Origin: Streptomyces populi
GTDB taxonomy: Bacteria; Actinomycetota; Actinomycetes; Streptomycetales; Streptomycetaceae
Length of the DNA: 64,000 nt
NCBI RefSeq assembly: GCF_002911015.1
Contig: NZ_KZ626841.1
Span: forward strand, 170,054-234,053
Direction of reading: 5' to 3'
Made by a program: the position numbers and the translations under genes. The notes beneath the pieces were generated by a model that was not told the DNA's origin, searched no databases, and saw only the letters and a list, made by a program, of their open reading frames with translations. Positions 1-8,397 of this stretch are shown piece after piece (position 1 is the first letter of the stretch; every line of letters starts with the position of its first letter).

Positions 1-2
1 TC

Positions 3-281
3 ACCCATGACGGCATCGTCGGATACGCGGCCTACAAGGTCGCCGACTCCGTGAGCGCGCACGAGGCATGGGGCCTGGGAAGCTACTGCAACTTCACCTC
101 GGACCCGTCGATCGTCCAGGCGCACGGCTTCCAGGTCCCGGTGAAGACCGGGGTGAAGCTGCACGACATCCTGGTGATCTCGCTCGGCGGCAAGGGCCAG
201 TACGCCCACGTCGTCAACAACACGGGCGCGCCCACCTCGGGCACGGACACCGTCCCGTCCAAGGTCACGCAGTTCCCGTGA
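3..281 (+). CDS. C-terminal end of a probable secreted protein (truncated by window start)
   Basis: The reading frame is open from the first bases and ends at a TGA at 279-281, so only about 92 C-terminal residues are visible. The piece is rich in Gly, Ser, Thr and Val and contains HEAWGLGSYCNF and a stretch around VKLHDILVISLGGKGQYAHVVN. From memory this resembles the C-terminus of large secreted Streptomyces proteins annotated as coagulation factor 5/8-type or adenylyl cyclase-like; that label says little about function. No catalytic motif is visible. An internal GTG at 51 could be called as a start, but coding sequence continues upstream of it, so I treat the gene as truncated. Confidence 0.6.
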   Translation, partial: THDGIVGYAAYKVADSVSAHEAWGLGSYCNFTSDPSIVQAHGFQVPVKTGVKLHDILVISLGGKGQYAHVVNNTGAPTSGTDTVPSKVTQFP

Positions 282-409
282 TCCTGGACGGCGCCTGCTG
301 ACAGGCGCATGGGTGCCGGTGCTCCACCCCGGTCCGGGGGAGCGCCGGCGCCTTCGCGCGTCCGGCGTTCAGGGCCGGGCTCCCGTCGTCGTCCGTTCGG
401 GCCGCCCGC

Positions 410-757
410 TCACACCGAGCGGGAGCGCGTCACGGTCCACGCCGTGCCGGGAGACGTGTCGAGCGGCAGGTCATGAGCCCGGGGCGGCTCCTGGTCGGGC
501 GGCCCCGCCGGTTCCACCCCGGCGGCGTGCACGAGGAGACGACGGGCGAGTTCACGTGCCTCGGCGGGGGTGAGGGAGGCCCACACCCCGTGCTCGTCGC
601 CCTGGTCGGGACCCACGTCCAGCGTCACGCGGCCGATCGGCCGGCCCGGTGTGGGCAGCCTCAGTTCCTTCACGAAGATCCTGCGGCCACAGGACGTCAC
701 CAGGGGCGACTCTCCCGCCCCGGCCGCTCGTGACCGCCGCTGTCCGGACGCCGTCAT
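410..757 (-). CDS. Small hypothetical protein
   Basis: A protein of 115 residues begins at ATG 757, preceded by a GAGAGAG ribosome site. An in-frame start 16 codons upstream exists but lacks a good site. The middle has a patterned segment (FVKELRLPTPGRPIGRVTLDVGPDQGDEHGVWASL) followed by a helix TPAEARELARRLLVHAAG; the tail is Pro/Arg-rich and probably disordered. I do not recognise the family. The shape suggests a small cytoplasmic protein with one beta sheet and a helix. It stands alone, with its promoter in the repeat-containing gap before the Ppx gene. Confidence 0.55.
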   Translation of the reverse strand: MTASGQRRSRAAGAGESPLVTSCGRRIFVKELRLPTPGRPIGRVTLDVGPDQGDEHGVWASLTPAEARELARRLLVHAAGVEPAGPPDQEPPRAHDLPLDTSPGTAWTVTRSRSV

Positions 758-1062
758 CTCTCTCACGCCTTTCCACGAGCAGGACCGCCGGTGGGTCCAC
801 CGCACCGGACGGAACTCCGTGCTCCGGCATCCGCCGGGCCGTTCACGTCAGCGCCGAGTGGTCCGGGTTTGTTCCCGGCCTCCGCGCGCCGCGCGTCCCC
901 GCGACCGGTCGCCGGGAGCCGTGCGTCGGCCCGTGCTCCTCCAACCAGGCCCGGTGTCCACGCCCTTGGCGGATGTCCACGCGGTACGCGAACGGGGAGG
1001 CCCGGTCCCGCGACCGGCCGGCGACCGGTCGGTGCCGGCCGGTCGGTGCCGGCCGGTCCGTG
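758..1062. other. Gene-free gap with a 14-bp tandem repeat
   Basis: No convincing gene lies here. The right part contains GGTCGGTGCCGGCC at 1027-1040 repeated exactly at 1041-1054 and partly again from 1055. The GACCGGCCGG-type units also form inverted repeats, so the block may act as the terminator of the leftward Ppx gene that ends at 1063. The left part should hold the promoter of the 410-757 gene. Confidence 0.5.
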
Positions 1063-2016
1063 TCAGCGGTCGGTGGAACGCTTGCCGCGCAGCGCCCCGA
1101 GACGCTCCAGGAGGAGGCCCTCCCTGGTGGACCAGGGTGAGATCTCCACGCTCGTGGCCCGGCAGGCCTCCATCAGGGCTTCCGCGACCAGCGCCCCGGC
1201 CAGGGACTGCCCGGCCCGGTGACGTGAGATGCCCGGCAGCCGGCCGCGCCCCGCGGACCCGTTCTTCGCGAGAACGCCCACCGCGGCCCGCACCTCGTCG
1301 AGGGTCAGCCGCTGCGGGGCCCGGGAGCGGTCGCGGCCCGCGGTGGTGTAGCGGGCGAGCTGGGTGAAGGTCTTGGAGCAGGCGAGCACGCGCCCGTCCC
1401 GCTCGGCGTGCGGCAGGTCGGTCACCTCGGCGAGGCGGGCGCTCAGATGGTCGCGCACCTCGGCGAGCCGCCGCTTCGAGGACACGGCCTCGTCGAGCTT
1501 CCAGGCACGGGTGACCGTACGGGCGCCCAACGGCAGGGAATGGGACGTCCGGGGCTGCCCGGACGTCCCGGACGCGACCTCCACGGTCCCGCCGCCGATG
1601 TCGAGCACCAGCAGGGAACCGGTCCGCTCGCCCGCCCAGTGGCGCGCGGCCACATAGGCCAGACGGGCCTCCTCCTCACCGGACATCACCCGCAGTCGGG
1701 TGCCGGTGGCGCTGGCCACCTGGGCGAGGACCTCGTCGCGATTGGGCGCGTCGCGGATCACCGACGTGGCGAACGCGTACACCTCCGGCAGCGAGTCCCG
1801 GTCCTCGGCCAGCGTTTCGGCCACGGCCCGCTGCACACTGCGTACGCCCGACTTGCCCAGCCGGCCCGTGGAGTCCAGCGTCTCGTGCAACTGGAGTCGT
1901 ACCTTTCGGGACAGCACCTCCTCCATGGCGACCCCGGCACGGCGCCGCGCCACGGTGAGCAGAGCACTGTGACACCCGACGTCTAGTACACCTGCCTGTC
2001 GCACTGTGTTAACCAC
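1063..2016 (-). CDS. Ppx/GppA family phosphatase (exopolyphosphatase-like)
   Basis: The protein has 317 residues. It carries the ASKHA-type fold markers of Ppx/GppA enzymes: an N-terminal LDVG loop, the VMSGEEEARLAY segment near residue 112 and the phosphate-binding LLVLDIGGGTVEVASG near residue 135. Family members hydrolyse polyphosphate or pppGpp. The usual DxGSN(S/T) of the first phosphate loop reads DVGCHS here. The start is GTG 2016 with AAGGAAA five bases upstream. At about 317 residues it matches short actinobacterial Ppx proteins that lack the C-terminal HD-like domain. Upstream on the same strand, 189 bp away, is a small HATPase; this distance argues against tight coupling. Confidence 0.87.
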   Translation of the reverse strand: MVNTVRQAGVLDVGCHSALLTVARRRAGVAMEEVLSRKVRLQLHETLDSTGRLGKSGVRSVQRAVAETLAEDRDSLPEVYAFATSVIRDAPNRDEVLAQVASATGTRLRVMSGEEEARLAYVAARHWAGERTGSLLVLDIGGGTVEVASGTSGQPRTSHSLPLGARTVTRAWKLDEAVSSKRRLAEVRDHLSARLAEVTDLPHAERDGRVLACSKTFTQLARYTTAGRDRSRAPQRLTLDEVRAAVGVLAKNGSAGRGRLPGISRHRAGQSLAGALVAEALMEACRATSVEISPWSTREGLLLERLGALRGKRSTDR

Positions 2017-2205
2017 CCGTTTCCTTGTCGAAGGCGACCCACGAACTCACCATTGTCCCGCAATGCGGCCAGGGTGACGCGACACGATTTCGTTTCGGCT
2101 CGTCAGGCACCTTTCAGGGCGTCAAAATGGCGCCGGGCGGCGGCTGGAGGGGACTTCGGGAGCGCCGCCGTGTGTCTGCGGTCACACCGGTGGCGGGGGC
2201 GGGCG

Positions 2206-2691
2206 TCAGGTGCCGGAGGGGCTCATGTCGGTGTCCGGCGTGTCGGCCAGTGCCACCACGGCGGTGATCCGTTTGCCGACGGGTTCCCGGTGCACCTCGA
2301 AGGCGTGGCACACGGCCATGACGATCTCCAGCCCGTGCTGGCCGACGCGGCCCGCGTCGGCGGCGCGCGCCACCGGAAGGGCCGGGTCGGAATCCCACAC
2401 GGTCGCCCTGACGGAGCCCCCGTCCACCTCCAGGGTCAACAGGCACGGTCCGCCCGCGTACTTGACCGCGTTGGTCACCAGTTCGCTGACGACCAACGGG
2501 ACCGTGCCCATCACCCGTCCGGAGACGGGCAGCCCGGCGACCGCCTGCACCCGCGTCAGGAATTCGCGGGTGAACGCCCGCGCCCGGGCGATGCACGCGG
2601 AGTCGCCGTCGTACGCGACGGAGGCCTCGATCAGCGCACCCCGCCGCCCCCGCTGTCCCTGCTGTTCCGCTTCGCTCACCGGCTGGCCCAT
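2206..2691 (-). CDS. Small ATP-binding (HATPase) anti-sigma-like protein
   Basis: The 161-residue protein has a GHKL/HATPase core: the N box VVSELVTNAVKYAG (about residues 67-80), a WDSDPALP motif and a degenerate glycine box RVGQHGLEIV. This is the Streptomyces RsbW/SpoIIAB-like family, single-domain kinases that bind sigma factors or anti-anti-sigma proteins. The sigma partner cannot be read from the sequence, because no sigma or STAS gene is adjacent. The start is ATG 2691. Leader residues 1-20 are Gln/Arg-rich and probably flexible. A second protein of this type is encoded at 29390-29809. Confidence 0.85.
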   Translation of the reverse strand: MGQPVSEAEQQGQRGRRGALIEASVAYDGDSACIARARAFTREFLTRVQAVAGLPVSGRVMGTVPLVVSELVTNAVKYAGGPCLLTLEVDGGSVRATVWDSDPALPVARAADAGRVGQHGLEIVMAVCHAFEVHREPVGKRITAVVALADTPDTDMSPSGT

Positions 2692-2803
2692 ACGATCCGT
2701 CCTGCGTCCACCTCTTCGACGTTCGCCGTCTGCCCCGGAAATCCGGCTTCACTCCATCCGGCCGCGCGGTCGTCGAAGGCCGCCGCACCGGGGCCCGGCG
2801 GGG

Positions 2804-3232
2804 TCAGCCGTCGGCGACCGTCACGGTGACGGGGGTGCCGGCCTCGATCGTGCGGCTGACCGTGCAGAGCCGGTCGTGCGAGGTCTTCACGGCACGGGGG
2901 AGGATGGCACGGGCGCGGTCGCCGGGTTCGCCGTCCGGGAACGCCACGGAGAAGGTGACCGCGAGGTCGGTCATCCGGTTCCCGTGCTCGTCGCTGATCT
3001 TGTCGCCGGTCACCGTCAGGGTGAACCGCGTGGGCTCCGCGTGGCGGCCAGTCGCGACGTCGACATCGGCCGCGGTGCAGCCCCCGATGGCGGCGAGCAG
3101 CAGCTCGACCGGGGTGAACTCGTCCTCCCCGGTCGTCCCGAAGGCGATCGTCCCGCCGCGCGCGTTCGTCGCGGTGAAGTGCCCGGTGCCGGTCCGTTCG
3201 ACGGTGACGCGGCGCAGGTTGTCGTCAGTCAT
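2804..3232 (-). CDS. OsmC family peroxiredoxin-like protein
   Basis: The 142-residue protein has OsmC/Ohr-family features: an N-terminal beta segment with FTATNARGGTIAFGT, then the helix-starting TPVELLLAAIGGCTAADVDV with Cys near residue 53, and a second Cys in SHDRLCTVSRTI near residue 123. This Cys pair is the expected thiol peroxidase pair that reduces organic hydroperoxides in the cytoplasm. The C-terminal strand GTPVTVTVADG is typical. It starts at ATG 3232 and diverges from the tetR gene, so its promoter shares a 175-bp gap with the TetR operator. It could be regulated by that TetR, but the operator sits close to tetR rather than to this gene. Confidence 0.88.
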   Translation of the reverse strand: MTDDNLRRVTVERTGTGHFTATNARGGTIAFGTTGEDEFTPVELLLAAIGGCTAADVDVATGRHAEPTRFTLTVTGDKISDEHGNRMTDLAVTFSVAFPDGEPGDRARAILPRAVKTSHDRLCTVSRTIEAGTPVTVTVADG

Positions 3233-3356
3233 ACCGCCGACCCTAATGTCGTACCGCGTCGCCCGCCTCGGCGGCGCCCTCGGTTCGGTCGGGGGAGGCG
3301 AGTGGTGCCGCGGTACCGGTCGGCCACGTCTCTCGGACGACCTTCACCCGCCAAAA

Positions 3357-3386
3357 TGGCAGGGCTGACAATTGACAGACCCGGCG
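3357..3386 (+). promoter_or_regulatory. Tandem TetR operator sites and promoter of tetR-DUF2993
   Basis: TGGCAGGGCTGACA at 3357-3370 fits the dyad TGNCAG-NN-CTGNCA exactly. A second copy, TGACAGACCCGGCG at 3373-3386, has two mismatches and starts 16 bp later. A TTGACA -35 at 3372-3377 lies inside. The same tandem arrangement with 16-bp spacing occurs upstream of the MMPL gene (4906-4935). Autoregulation by the TetR encoded at 3408 is inferred. Confidence 0.7.
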
Positions 3387-3407
3387 CGTGGTGGTGAGGG
3401 TGGCCCC

Positions 3408-4028
3408 ATGCCAGAGAGAACCGAGAAGCCAGGGCTGCGCGAGCGGAAGAAGGAGGAGACCCGGCGCGGACTGCGCGAGGCCGCCGGCCGGCTCTTCGCC
3501 GAACACGGTTTCGCGCAGACGACGGTGGCCGACATCGCCGCGGAGGCGAACGTGTCGGAGCGGACCTTCTTCCGCTACTTCGACAGCAAGGAAGCGCTGC
3601 TCCTCCCGGACGGGATCGAGCTCTTCGCCCGCATAGAGGAAGCCTTCCTGGCCCGGCCGGACGGCGACACACCGCTCGAAGCGGCCTGCGGCGCCATCAC
3701 GGACGCGGTCTTCTACTTCGCCACCAGCAGCCTGACCGCGCTCGCCCATCCGCTCGGCGAGATCCGCGAACAGGCGCGCGAGGGCCTGTCCCGGCAGTTC
3801 CAGCAGTTCGAGGCGCGCCTGACCGCGCTGGTCCTGGAGCGCCTTCCGGAGACGGAGCCGGACGCCGACCTGCGGGCCGCCGTGATCGCCAACTGCGCGC
3901 TGGGAGCCGCGCGCGCCGTCCTGCGGACCCTGCGCGACCGCCGTACGGCCGGAGTGCCGGTGGAGCCCGACCGTCTGCTCCCGCAGGCGTTCACCTTCCT
4001 GACCATGATCGGAGCCACCCCCTCGTGA
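3408..4028 (+). CDS. TetR/AcrR family transcriptional repressor
   Basis: The 206-residue protein begins MPERTEKPGLRERKKEETRR, and its N-terminal TetR helix-turn-helix spans roughly residues 15-60 (FAQTTVADIAAEANVSERTFFRYFDSKE). The rest is the all-helical ligand and dimer domain. I chose ATG 3408 because the HTH begins right after it. An upstream start at 3372 would place the promoter inside the gene. The gene overlaps the next one by four bases (GTGA), so the two are translationally coupled. Its probable operator is repeated before its own gene and before the MMPL gene, which suggests it represses an MMPL/DUF2993 envelope-lipid function. The ligand is unknown. Confidence 0.93.
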   Translation: MPERTEKPGLRERKKEETRRGLREAAGRLFAEHGFAQTTVADIAAEANVSERTFFRYFDSKEALLLPDGIELFARIEEAFLARPDGDTPLEAACGAITDAVFYFATSSLTALAHPLGEIREQAREGLSRQFQQFEARLTALVLERLPETEPDADLRAAVIANCALGAARAVLRTLRDRRTAGVPVEPDRLLPQAFTFLTMIGATPS

Positions 4029-4786
4029 ACCGTCGCCGTCGTTACTCCGTCACCGCCGTATGTCTGACCGCCGTGGTCGCGGCGGCCGTGACCACCGACC
4101 TCGTCGTGGAGCACAAGGTGCGGGGCCGGGTCGCGGAGACCGCCGCGTGCCGTCTCGGCGCGACCAAGGGGGTGCGGGTGGACCTCGACGACACCCTGGC
4201 CGGACTCAGGGCGCTCACCGGCACGGTCGGGGCCGTCCACGTCAGTGCCGAGGGGGTGCGCCGCGAGGGCACCGAGATGGACGTCGACGCGCACCTGCGC
4301 GACGTGTCGACCGGCGGCGCCACCTCGGGCGGGACCGCCACCGCCACCGTCGCCTACGACGCGCTGGACCGGAGCGTCGGTGTGCGGGGCGGCGCCGACG
4401 GGCTGAGGACGGGTACGGACGGCACCCGTCTCACCCTCACGGGCACGGCGGGTACGACAGGTCTGCCCGTCACGGTGGCCACCACCCTGTCCACCACGTC
4501 CCACAGCCTCACCATCACCCCCGCGAGCGTCCTGGTCCTCGGCCGCGAAGTCCCGGTGTCGCAGCTCTCCGCCCTGCCGGGCGCCGGGGGGCTCGCCGCC
4601 GAGCTCGAGCCGCGCACCATCCGGATCAGGGAGCTGCCCCGGGGCACCGCGCTCGTCGGCGCCCACGCCGAAGGCGCCGGTCTCGTCCTGGACTTCACCG
4701 TGGCACCCACCGGTGCGCGGCAGGCGGCGCGGACGGCGAGCGAGGCGTCCGCGTGCGTGTCGGGGAAGGGGCGGGCCGAGAGCTGA
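4025..4786 (+). CDS. DUF2993 (LmeA-like) envelope protein
   Basis: The 253-residue protein starts at GTG 4025, overlapping the tetR stop. A short basic N-terminus and a hydrophobic helix (about residues 9-25, VTAVCLTAVVAAAVTTDLVV) act as a signal anchor. The rest is the DUF2993 beta-rich fold, seen in the VRVDLDDTLAGLRALTGTVGAVHVSAEGV opening and the conserved late segment LVGAHAEGAGLVLDFT. The mycobacterial relative LmeA binds phospholipid and acts in lipoglycan elongation. By analogy this one handles an envelope lipid outside the membrane. Co-transcription with tetR and a shared operator with the MMPL gene support a lipid-transport role. Confidence 0.85.
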   Translation: MNRRRRYSVTAVCLTAVVAAAVTTDLVVEHKVRGRVAETAACRLGATKGVRVDLDDTLAGLRALTGTVGAVHVSAEGVRREGTEMDVDAHLRDVSTGGATSGGTATATVAYDALDRSVGVRGGADGLRTGTDGTRLTLTGTAGTTGLPVTVATTLSTTSHSLTITPASVLVLGREVPVSQLSALPGAGGLAAELEPRTIRIRELPRGTALVGAHAEGAGLVLDFTVAPTGARQAARTASEASACVSGKGRAES

Positions 4787-4793
4787 CTCCGCC

Positions 4794-4831
4794 GCGCCGG
4801 GCCTCGGCCGCTCGTCCGCGAGGCCCGGCGC
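4794..4831 (+). terminator. Hairpin terminator after the tetR-DUF2993 operon
   Basis: A perfect 13-bp stem (GCGCCGGGCCTCG at 4794-4806 with its complement at 4819-4831) closes a 12-base loop, eight bases after the DUF2993 stop. There is no U tract, as is common in Streptomyces. Confidence 0.75.
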
Positions 4832-4905
4832 GCCGCCGCCCGTCCGGGAGGCGGCGCCCCGTCCGCGCTCCGTGTGTCCGGGGGGCGCGGGGCGTCGATA
4901 AAAAA

Positions 4906-4966
4906 TGGCAGAGATGACAATTGACGGTGCTGTCATCTTCCCGGTTAAGTTGTGGCAGCCCTGTCA
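4906..4966 (+). promoter_or_regulatory. MMPL promoter with three TetR operator copies
   Basis: Three copies of TGNCAG-NN-CTGNCA are visible: TGGCAGAGATGACA (4906-4919), TGACGGTGCTGTCA (4922-4935, one mismatch) and TGGCAGCCCTGTCA (4953-4966, perfect). A promoter TTGACG (4921-4926) with an 18-bp spacer and TTAAGT (4945-4950) is enclosed. One site overlaps the -35 and one covers the expected transcription start, which is a clear repression layout. A 24-base block around the first pair matches the tetR upstream region with two mismatches. Confidence 0.8.
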
Positions 4967-4983
4967 CTTCTTCTGGAGGCGCG

Positions 4984-7164
4984 GTGTCCCTTCCCCCTGC
5001 CCAGCTGTCCCCGGCTCCGCTTCCCGTCGTGCCCCGGCCGTCCGTCCTGCACCGCACGGGTGCCTTCTGCGCGCGGCACGCCGTGTGGGTGGTCGCCGCC
5101 TGGCTGGTGGTGCTGGCGGCCGCGTTCGCGGGCCGGCACGCGGTCGGCGCGAGCTTCGGCGACGAGGTCACCCTCCCCGGCAGCCAGGCGGGCATCGGTG
5201 CCGACCTGCTGGCGAAGTCCGACCCGGCGGCGGGCGCGCCCGGCGGAAAGGTGGTCTTCCATGTCGGCTCGGGCAAGGTGTCCGACCGCGCGGAGGGCCT
5301 GGAGTCGACGCTCGGGCGGCTGAGGGACCTGCCCCACGTCACCGCCGTCGCCGCGTTGGTGACCGGCACCGACGGCGCGACCGCGTACACCGCCGTGTCC
5401 TTCGACCGGAAGCTCAAGTCCCTCGGCCACGGTTACACCGAGCGGCTCGACGCGGCGACGGCTCCCGCCAGGGACGCCGGGATCGGCGTCGGCTACGGAG
5501 GCGACCTGCACGACATCGTGCGCGCCCCCGCCGACGACGCCACCGCCGAGGCCATCGGCGTCGGCGCCGCCCTGATCGTGCTGCTGCTCGCCTTCGGCAG
5601 CGTCGCCGCCGCCCTGATGCCCCTGGTCACCGCCCTGATCGGGGTCGGTGTCGGCCTCGGCGTGGTCGGCATCGTGGCCGGCACGCTCACCTTCGCCACC
5701 TCTGCGCCCACCCTGGCCACGATGATCGGGCTCGGCGTCGGCATCGACTACGCGCTCTTCCTGATCACGCGGTTCCGCCAGTACCTGATCGACGGGGACG
5801 ATCCGCCGACGGCGGTCGGCCGTACGGCCGCCGTCAGCGGCAAGGCGGTTCTGGTCGCCGCCGGCACGGTGGCCGTGGCCCTGCTCAGCCTGTACGCCTG
5901 CGGTCTGACCATGATCGGGCGGCTGGGTCTTGCCGCCACGGTCGCGGTGGTCGTGACGGCGGCCGCGGCGCTCACCCTGGTGCCGGCGGCCATGGGGCTC
6001 GTGGGCCGCCGGATCGACGTCCTCCGTGTCCGCCGCAGGCCGGTCGCCGAGAGCTCCGGCGACCACGACGGGTGGCGCCGCTACGCGCGCCTGGTCGCCC
6101 GGCATCCGTGGAGGTTCTTCACCGCCGGACTCGCCGTCGTCGCCCTCTGCGCGACACCGCTGTTCTCGATGCGCCTCGGGCACATCGACGACGGCGCGGA
6201 CCCGGCGGGCAGCACCACCCGCGACGCCTACGACTGGATCGCCGACGCCGACGGTCCCGGCTTCGGGCCGGGTGCCAACGGCCCCTTCACCCTCGTCGTC
6301 GACCTCACCCGCGCGAGCGTGTCCGCCGACCGGGTCGCGGGCCTGGTCGCCGACGGTCTGGCGGGGACGGACGGCGTCGCCCGTGTCACGCCCCCGCGCA
6401 CCAGCCCGGACGGCAGGATCCTCGTCACCACCGTCGTCCCCGCCACCGGCCCCCAATCGGCCGCAACGGACGCCCTGTTCGCCACGCTCACCGGTACCGC
6501 CGTGCCCGGCATCCTCGAAGGCACCGGTGCGACCGGGCACTTGACCGGCAGCACCGCGGGCCAGCTCGAATTCCGCGACACCGTCACCGAACGCCTGCCC
6601 CTGATCGTCGGCATCGTGCTGGTCGCCGCGTTCCTGCTGCTGACGGCCGTCTTCCGCAGTGTGGTGATCCCGCTCAAGGCGGTCGTCCTCAACCTGCTCA
6701 CGACGGGCGCGTCGTACGGCGTCCTGGTCGCCGTCTTCCAGTGGGGTTGGGGCGACGGCCCGCTCGGCCTGGGCGAGCCCGTGCCGATCGAGTCCTACGT
6801 CCCGATGATGATGTTCGCCATCGTCTTCGGTCTGTCGATGGACTACGAGATCTTCCTGCTCTCGCGCATCGCCGAGGAGTGGCACGCGACCGGTGACAAC
6901 GAGCGGTCGGTCGGCACCGGTCTCTCGCTCACCGGGCGGGTGATCACCTGTGCCGCGCTCATCATGACGGCCGTGTTCCTGTCCTTCACCGGCTCCCCGG
7001 CCGTCGTGGTGAAGATGCTCGCTCTCGGCCTCGCCGTCAGTGTCGTCCTCGACGCCACCGTCGTACGCCTCGTCCTGGTGCCGTCCCTCATGTTCCTGAT
7101 GGGGCGGGCCAATTGGTGGCTGCCGGGATGGCTGGACCGCCGGCTGCCGCGTTGGACCGTCTGA
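4984..7164 (+). CDS. MMPL family transporter
   Basis: The 726-residue membrane protein belongs to the RND superfamily MMPL group, which exports lipids or small amphiphiles using the proton gradient. It has one helix near residues 30-48, an extracytoplasmic loop, then a helix bundle with GIDYALFLITRFRQ (about residue 256). A second half repeats the pattern, with SMDYEIFLLSRI near residue 618. GTG 4984 is preferred because GGAGG (4975-4979) precedes it and the promoter and operators lie just upstream. An alternative start at 4921 would fall within the promoter. It is shorter than mycobacterial MmpL proteins, as usual for Streptomyces. Control by the tetR product is inferred from shared operators. 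Confidence 0.92.
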   Translation: MSLPPAQLSPAPLPVVPRPSVLHRTGAFCARHAVWVVAAWLVVLAAAFAGRHAVGASFGDEVTLPGSQAGIGADLLAKSDPAAGAPGGKVVFHVGSGKVSDRAEGLESTLGRLRDLPHVTAVAALVTGTDGATAYTAVSFDRKLKSLGHGYTERLDAATAPARDAGIGVGYGGDLHDIVRAPADDATAEAIGVGAALIVLLLAFGSVAAALMPLVTALIGVGVGLGVVGIVAGTLTFATSAPTLATMIGLGVGIDYALFLITRFRQYLIDGDDPPTAVGRTAAVSGKAVLVAAGTVAVALLSLYACGLTMIGRLGLAATVAVVVTAAAALTLVPAAMGLVGRRIDVLRVRRRPVAESSGDHDGWRRYARLVARHPWRFFTAGLAVVALCATPLFSMRLGHIDDGADPAGSTTRDAYDWIADADGPGFGPGANGPFTLVVDLTRASVSADRVAGLVADGLAGTDGVARVTPPRTSPDGRILVTTVVPATGPQSAATDALFATLTGTAVPGILEGTGATGHLTGSTAGQLEFRDTVTERLPLIVGIVLVAAFLLLTAVFRSVVIPLKAVVLNLLTTGASYGVLVAVFQWGWGDGPLGLGEPVPIESYVPMMMFAIVFGLSMDYEIFLLSRIAEEWHATGDNERSVGTGLSLTGRVITCAALIMTAVFLSFTGSPAVVVKMLALGLAVSVVLDATVVRLVLVPSLMFLMGRANWWLPGWLDRRLPRWTV

Positions 7165-7506
7165 TGCCGGGGGACCCGGGGCGCGGCTGCCGGCCGGGGA
7201 CGCGGCGGGCCCCGCTCGACGCCGGAGCCGCTGAGGGCGTGCTCGAGGGCGGTCTCGATCCGGAGGACGTCCTGCTGCGGCTCGGCGCGCTGTGGAGGAT
7301 CGCCCCGGCGTGGGGGGAGAGGTCCGTGCGGCGCGCGTCCTCGGCCCGATCGTCGACGGTTTCCGGCGGCCGCGTCCCGGACCGGCGGTCTGACGGATCC
7401 GGCGGGGAAGCGCCGATGTCGGACCCCGCCATCGCGGTCGTTATCATCCAGTAGAGACGCTTTGTCGATATTTATTTGATGTGTGGCTTTCATTCCGGAG
7501 TGGTGG
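7165..7506. other. Gap between the MMPL and SpoIIE genes
   Basis: There are weak reading frames on both strands here, but none has a ribosome site or recognisable motif. From about 7441 the base composition turns AT-rich (TTGTCGATATTTATTTGATG), which marks the likely promoter and leader of the phosphatase gene at 7507. Confidence 0.4.
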
Positions 7507-8340
7507 ATGTTCCGCAAGCCGTCGACGGGTGACGGCGACGAGCTGCTCGCCAGGCTCGGATCGCTGACCGCCCAGGCGCGTGAACGCGCGCAGTTCCAGC
7601 GCTCGCAGGTCGAACTGGCCATCGCGCTGCAACGCGGCATGCTTCCGGGAGACCTGCCCTCCGCCCCGGGGTTCGACGTCGCCGTCGAGTACGCGCCCGC
7701 CTGCCACGGCCTCAACGTGGGCGGGGACTGGTACGACGCCTTCGAACTGCCCGACGGGCGCATCGGCCTGTCCATAGGCGACGTGCAGGGCCACAACATC
7801 GAGGCCGCCGCGTTCATGGGGCAGGTCAGGGTCGGCCTGCGGGCCCTCGCCTCCGTCACCGGCGACCCCGGGGAGCTCCTCGAGCGGACCAACGACCTCA
7901 TCCTCTCCATCGGCTCCGACCTCTTCGCCACCTGCACCTTCATGAGGCTCGACCCGGTCACCGGCGTGCTGGAGAGCGCGCGGGCCGGGCACATACCCTG
8001 CGTCTGGGCCACGGCGGACGGGAAGTCCGGCGTCACCGATGACGAGGGCGGGCCACCGCTCGGCATCGGGGCCGGGACGCGGTACCCGGTGACCCGGCAC
8101 CGGCTCACCACCGGCGGAGTCTTCGTCCTGCTGACCGACGGCGTCGTCGAGGGCCCGGCGATGGACGTGGACGACGGGCTCGACCAGGTCGTACGCCTCG
8201 CCGGAGTCGCCGTCGGCGCGGGCCTGTCGGCCGGTTCGCTGGCCGCGGCGGTGATCAAGGGCGCCGAGGGGGTGGGACACGAGGACGACGCGGCCGTGCT
8301 CGTGGTCCGCCACGGCGCGCCCGCCGTCCCGTTCCGGTGA
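7507..8340 (+). CDS. SpoIIE-type PP2C phosphatase (RsbU-like, single domain)
   Basis: The protein has 277 residues. After a short helical N-terminus (LTAQARERAQFQRSQVELAIALQRGMLP) the SpoIIE domain shows VGGDWYDAF, GDVQGHNIEAAAFMG, VFVLLTDGVVEG and a final HEDDAAVLVV, so all metal-binding Asp positions are present. Such enzymes dephosphorylate STAS anti-anti-sigma proteins and release sigma factors. I chose ATG 7507 because GGAG sits six bases upstream; a GTG at 7483 is the alternative. There is no fused sensor. The next gene, 57 bp downstream, is a lone MASE1 membrane sensor domain, which may supply the input. Confidence 0.9.
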   Translation: MFRKPSTGDGDELLARLGSLTAQARERAQFQRSQVELAIALQRGMLPGDLPSAPGFDVAVEYAPACHGLNVGGDWYDAFELPDGRIGLSIGDVQGHNIEAAAFMGQVRVGLRALASVTGDPGELLERTNDLILSIGSDLFATCTFMRLDPVTGVLESARAGHIPCVWATADGKSGVTDDEGGPPLGIGAGTRYPVTRHRLTTGGVFVLLTDGVVEGPAMDVDDGLDQVVRLAGVAVGAGLSAGSLAAAVIKGAEGVGHEDDAAVLVVRHGAPAVPFR

Positions 8341-8397
8341 GGCGGCCGACGCCGTTCGCGGCGCGGGGGCGCTCGCCTCGCCGACAGGGCTCCGGCG

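Noticed and set aside
7113..7454. Short plus-strand frame after the MMPL gene
   Set aside because: It starts inside the MMPL coding region in another frame, has no ribosome site and no homology I can see.
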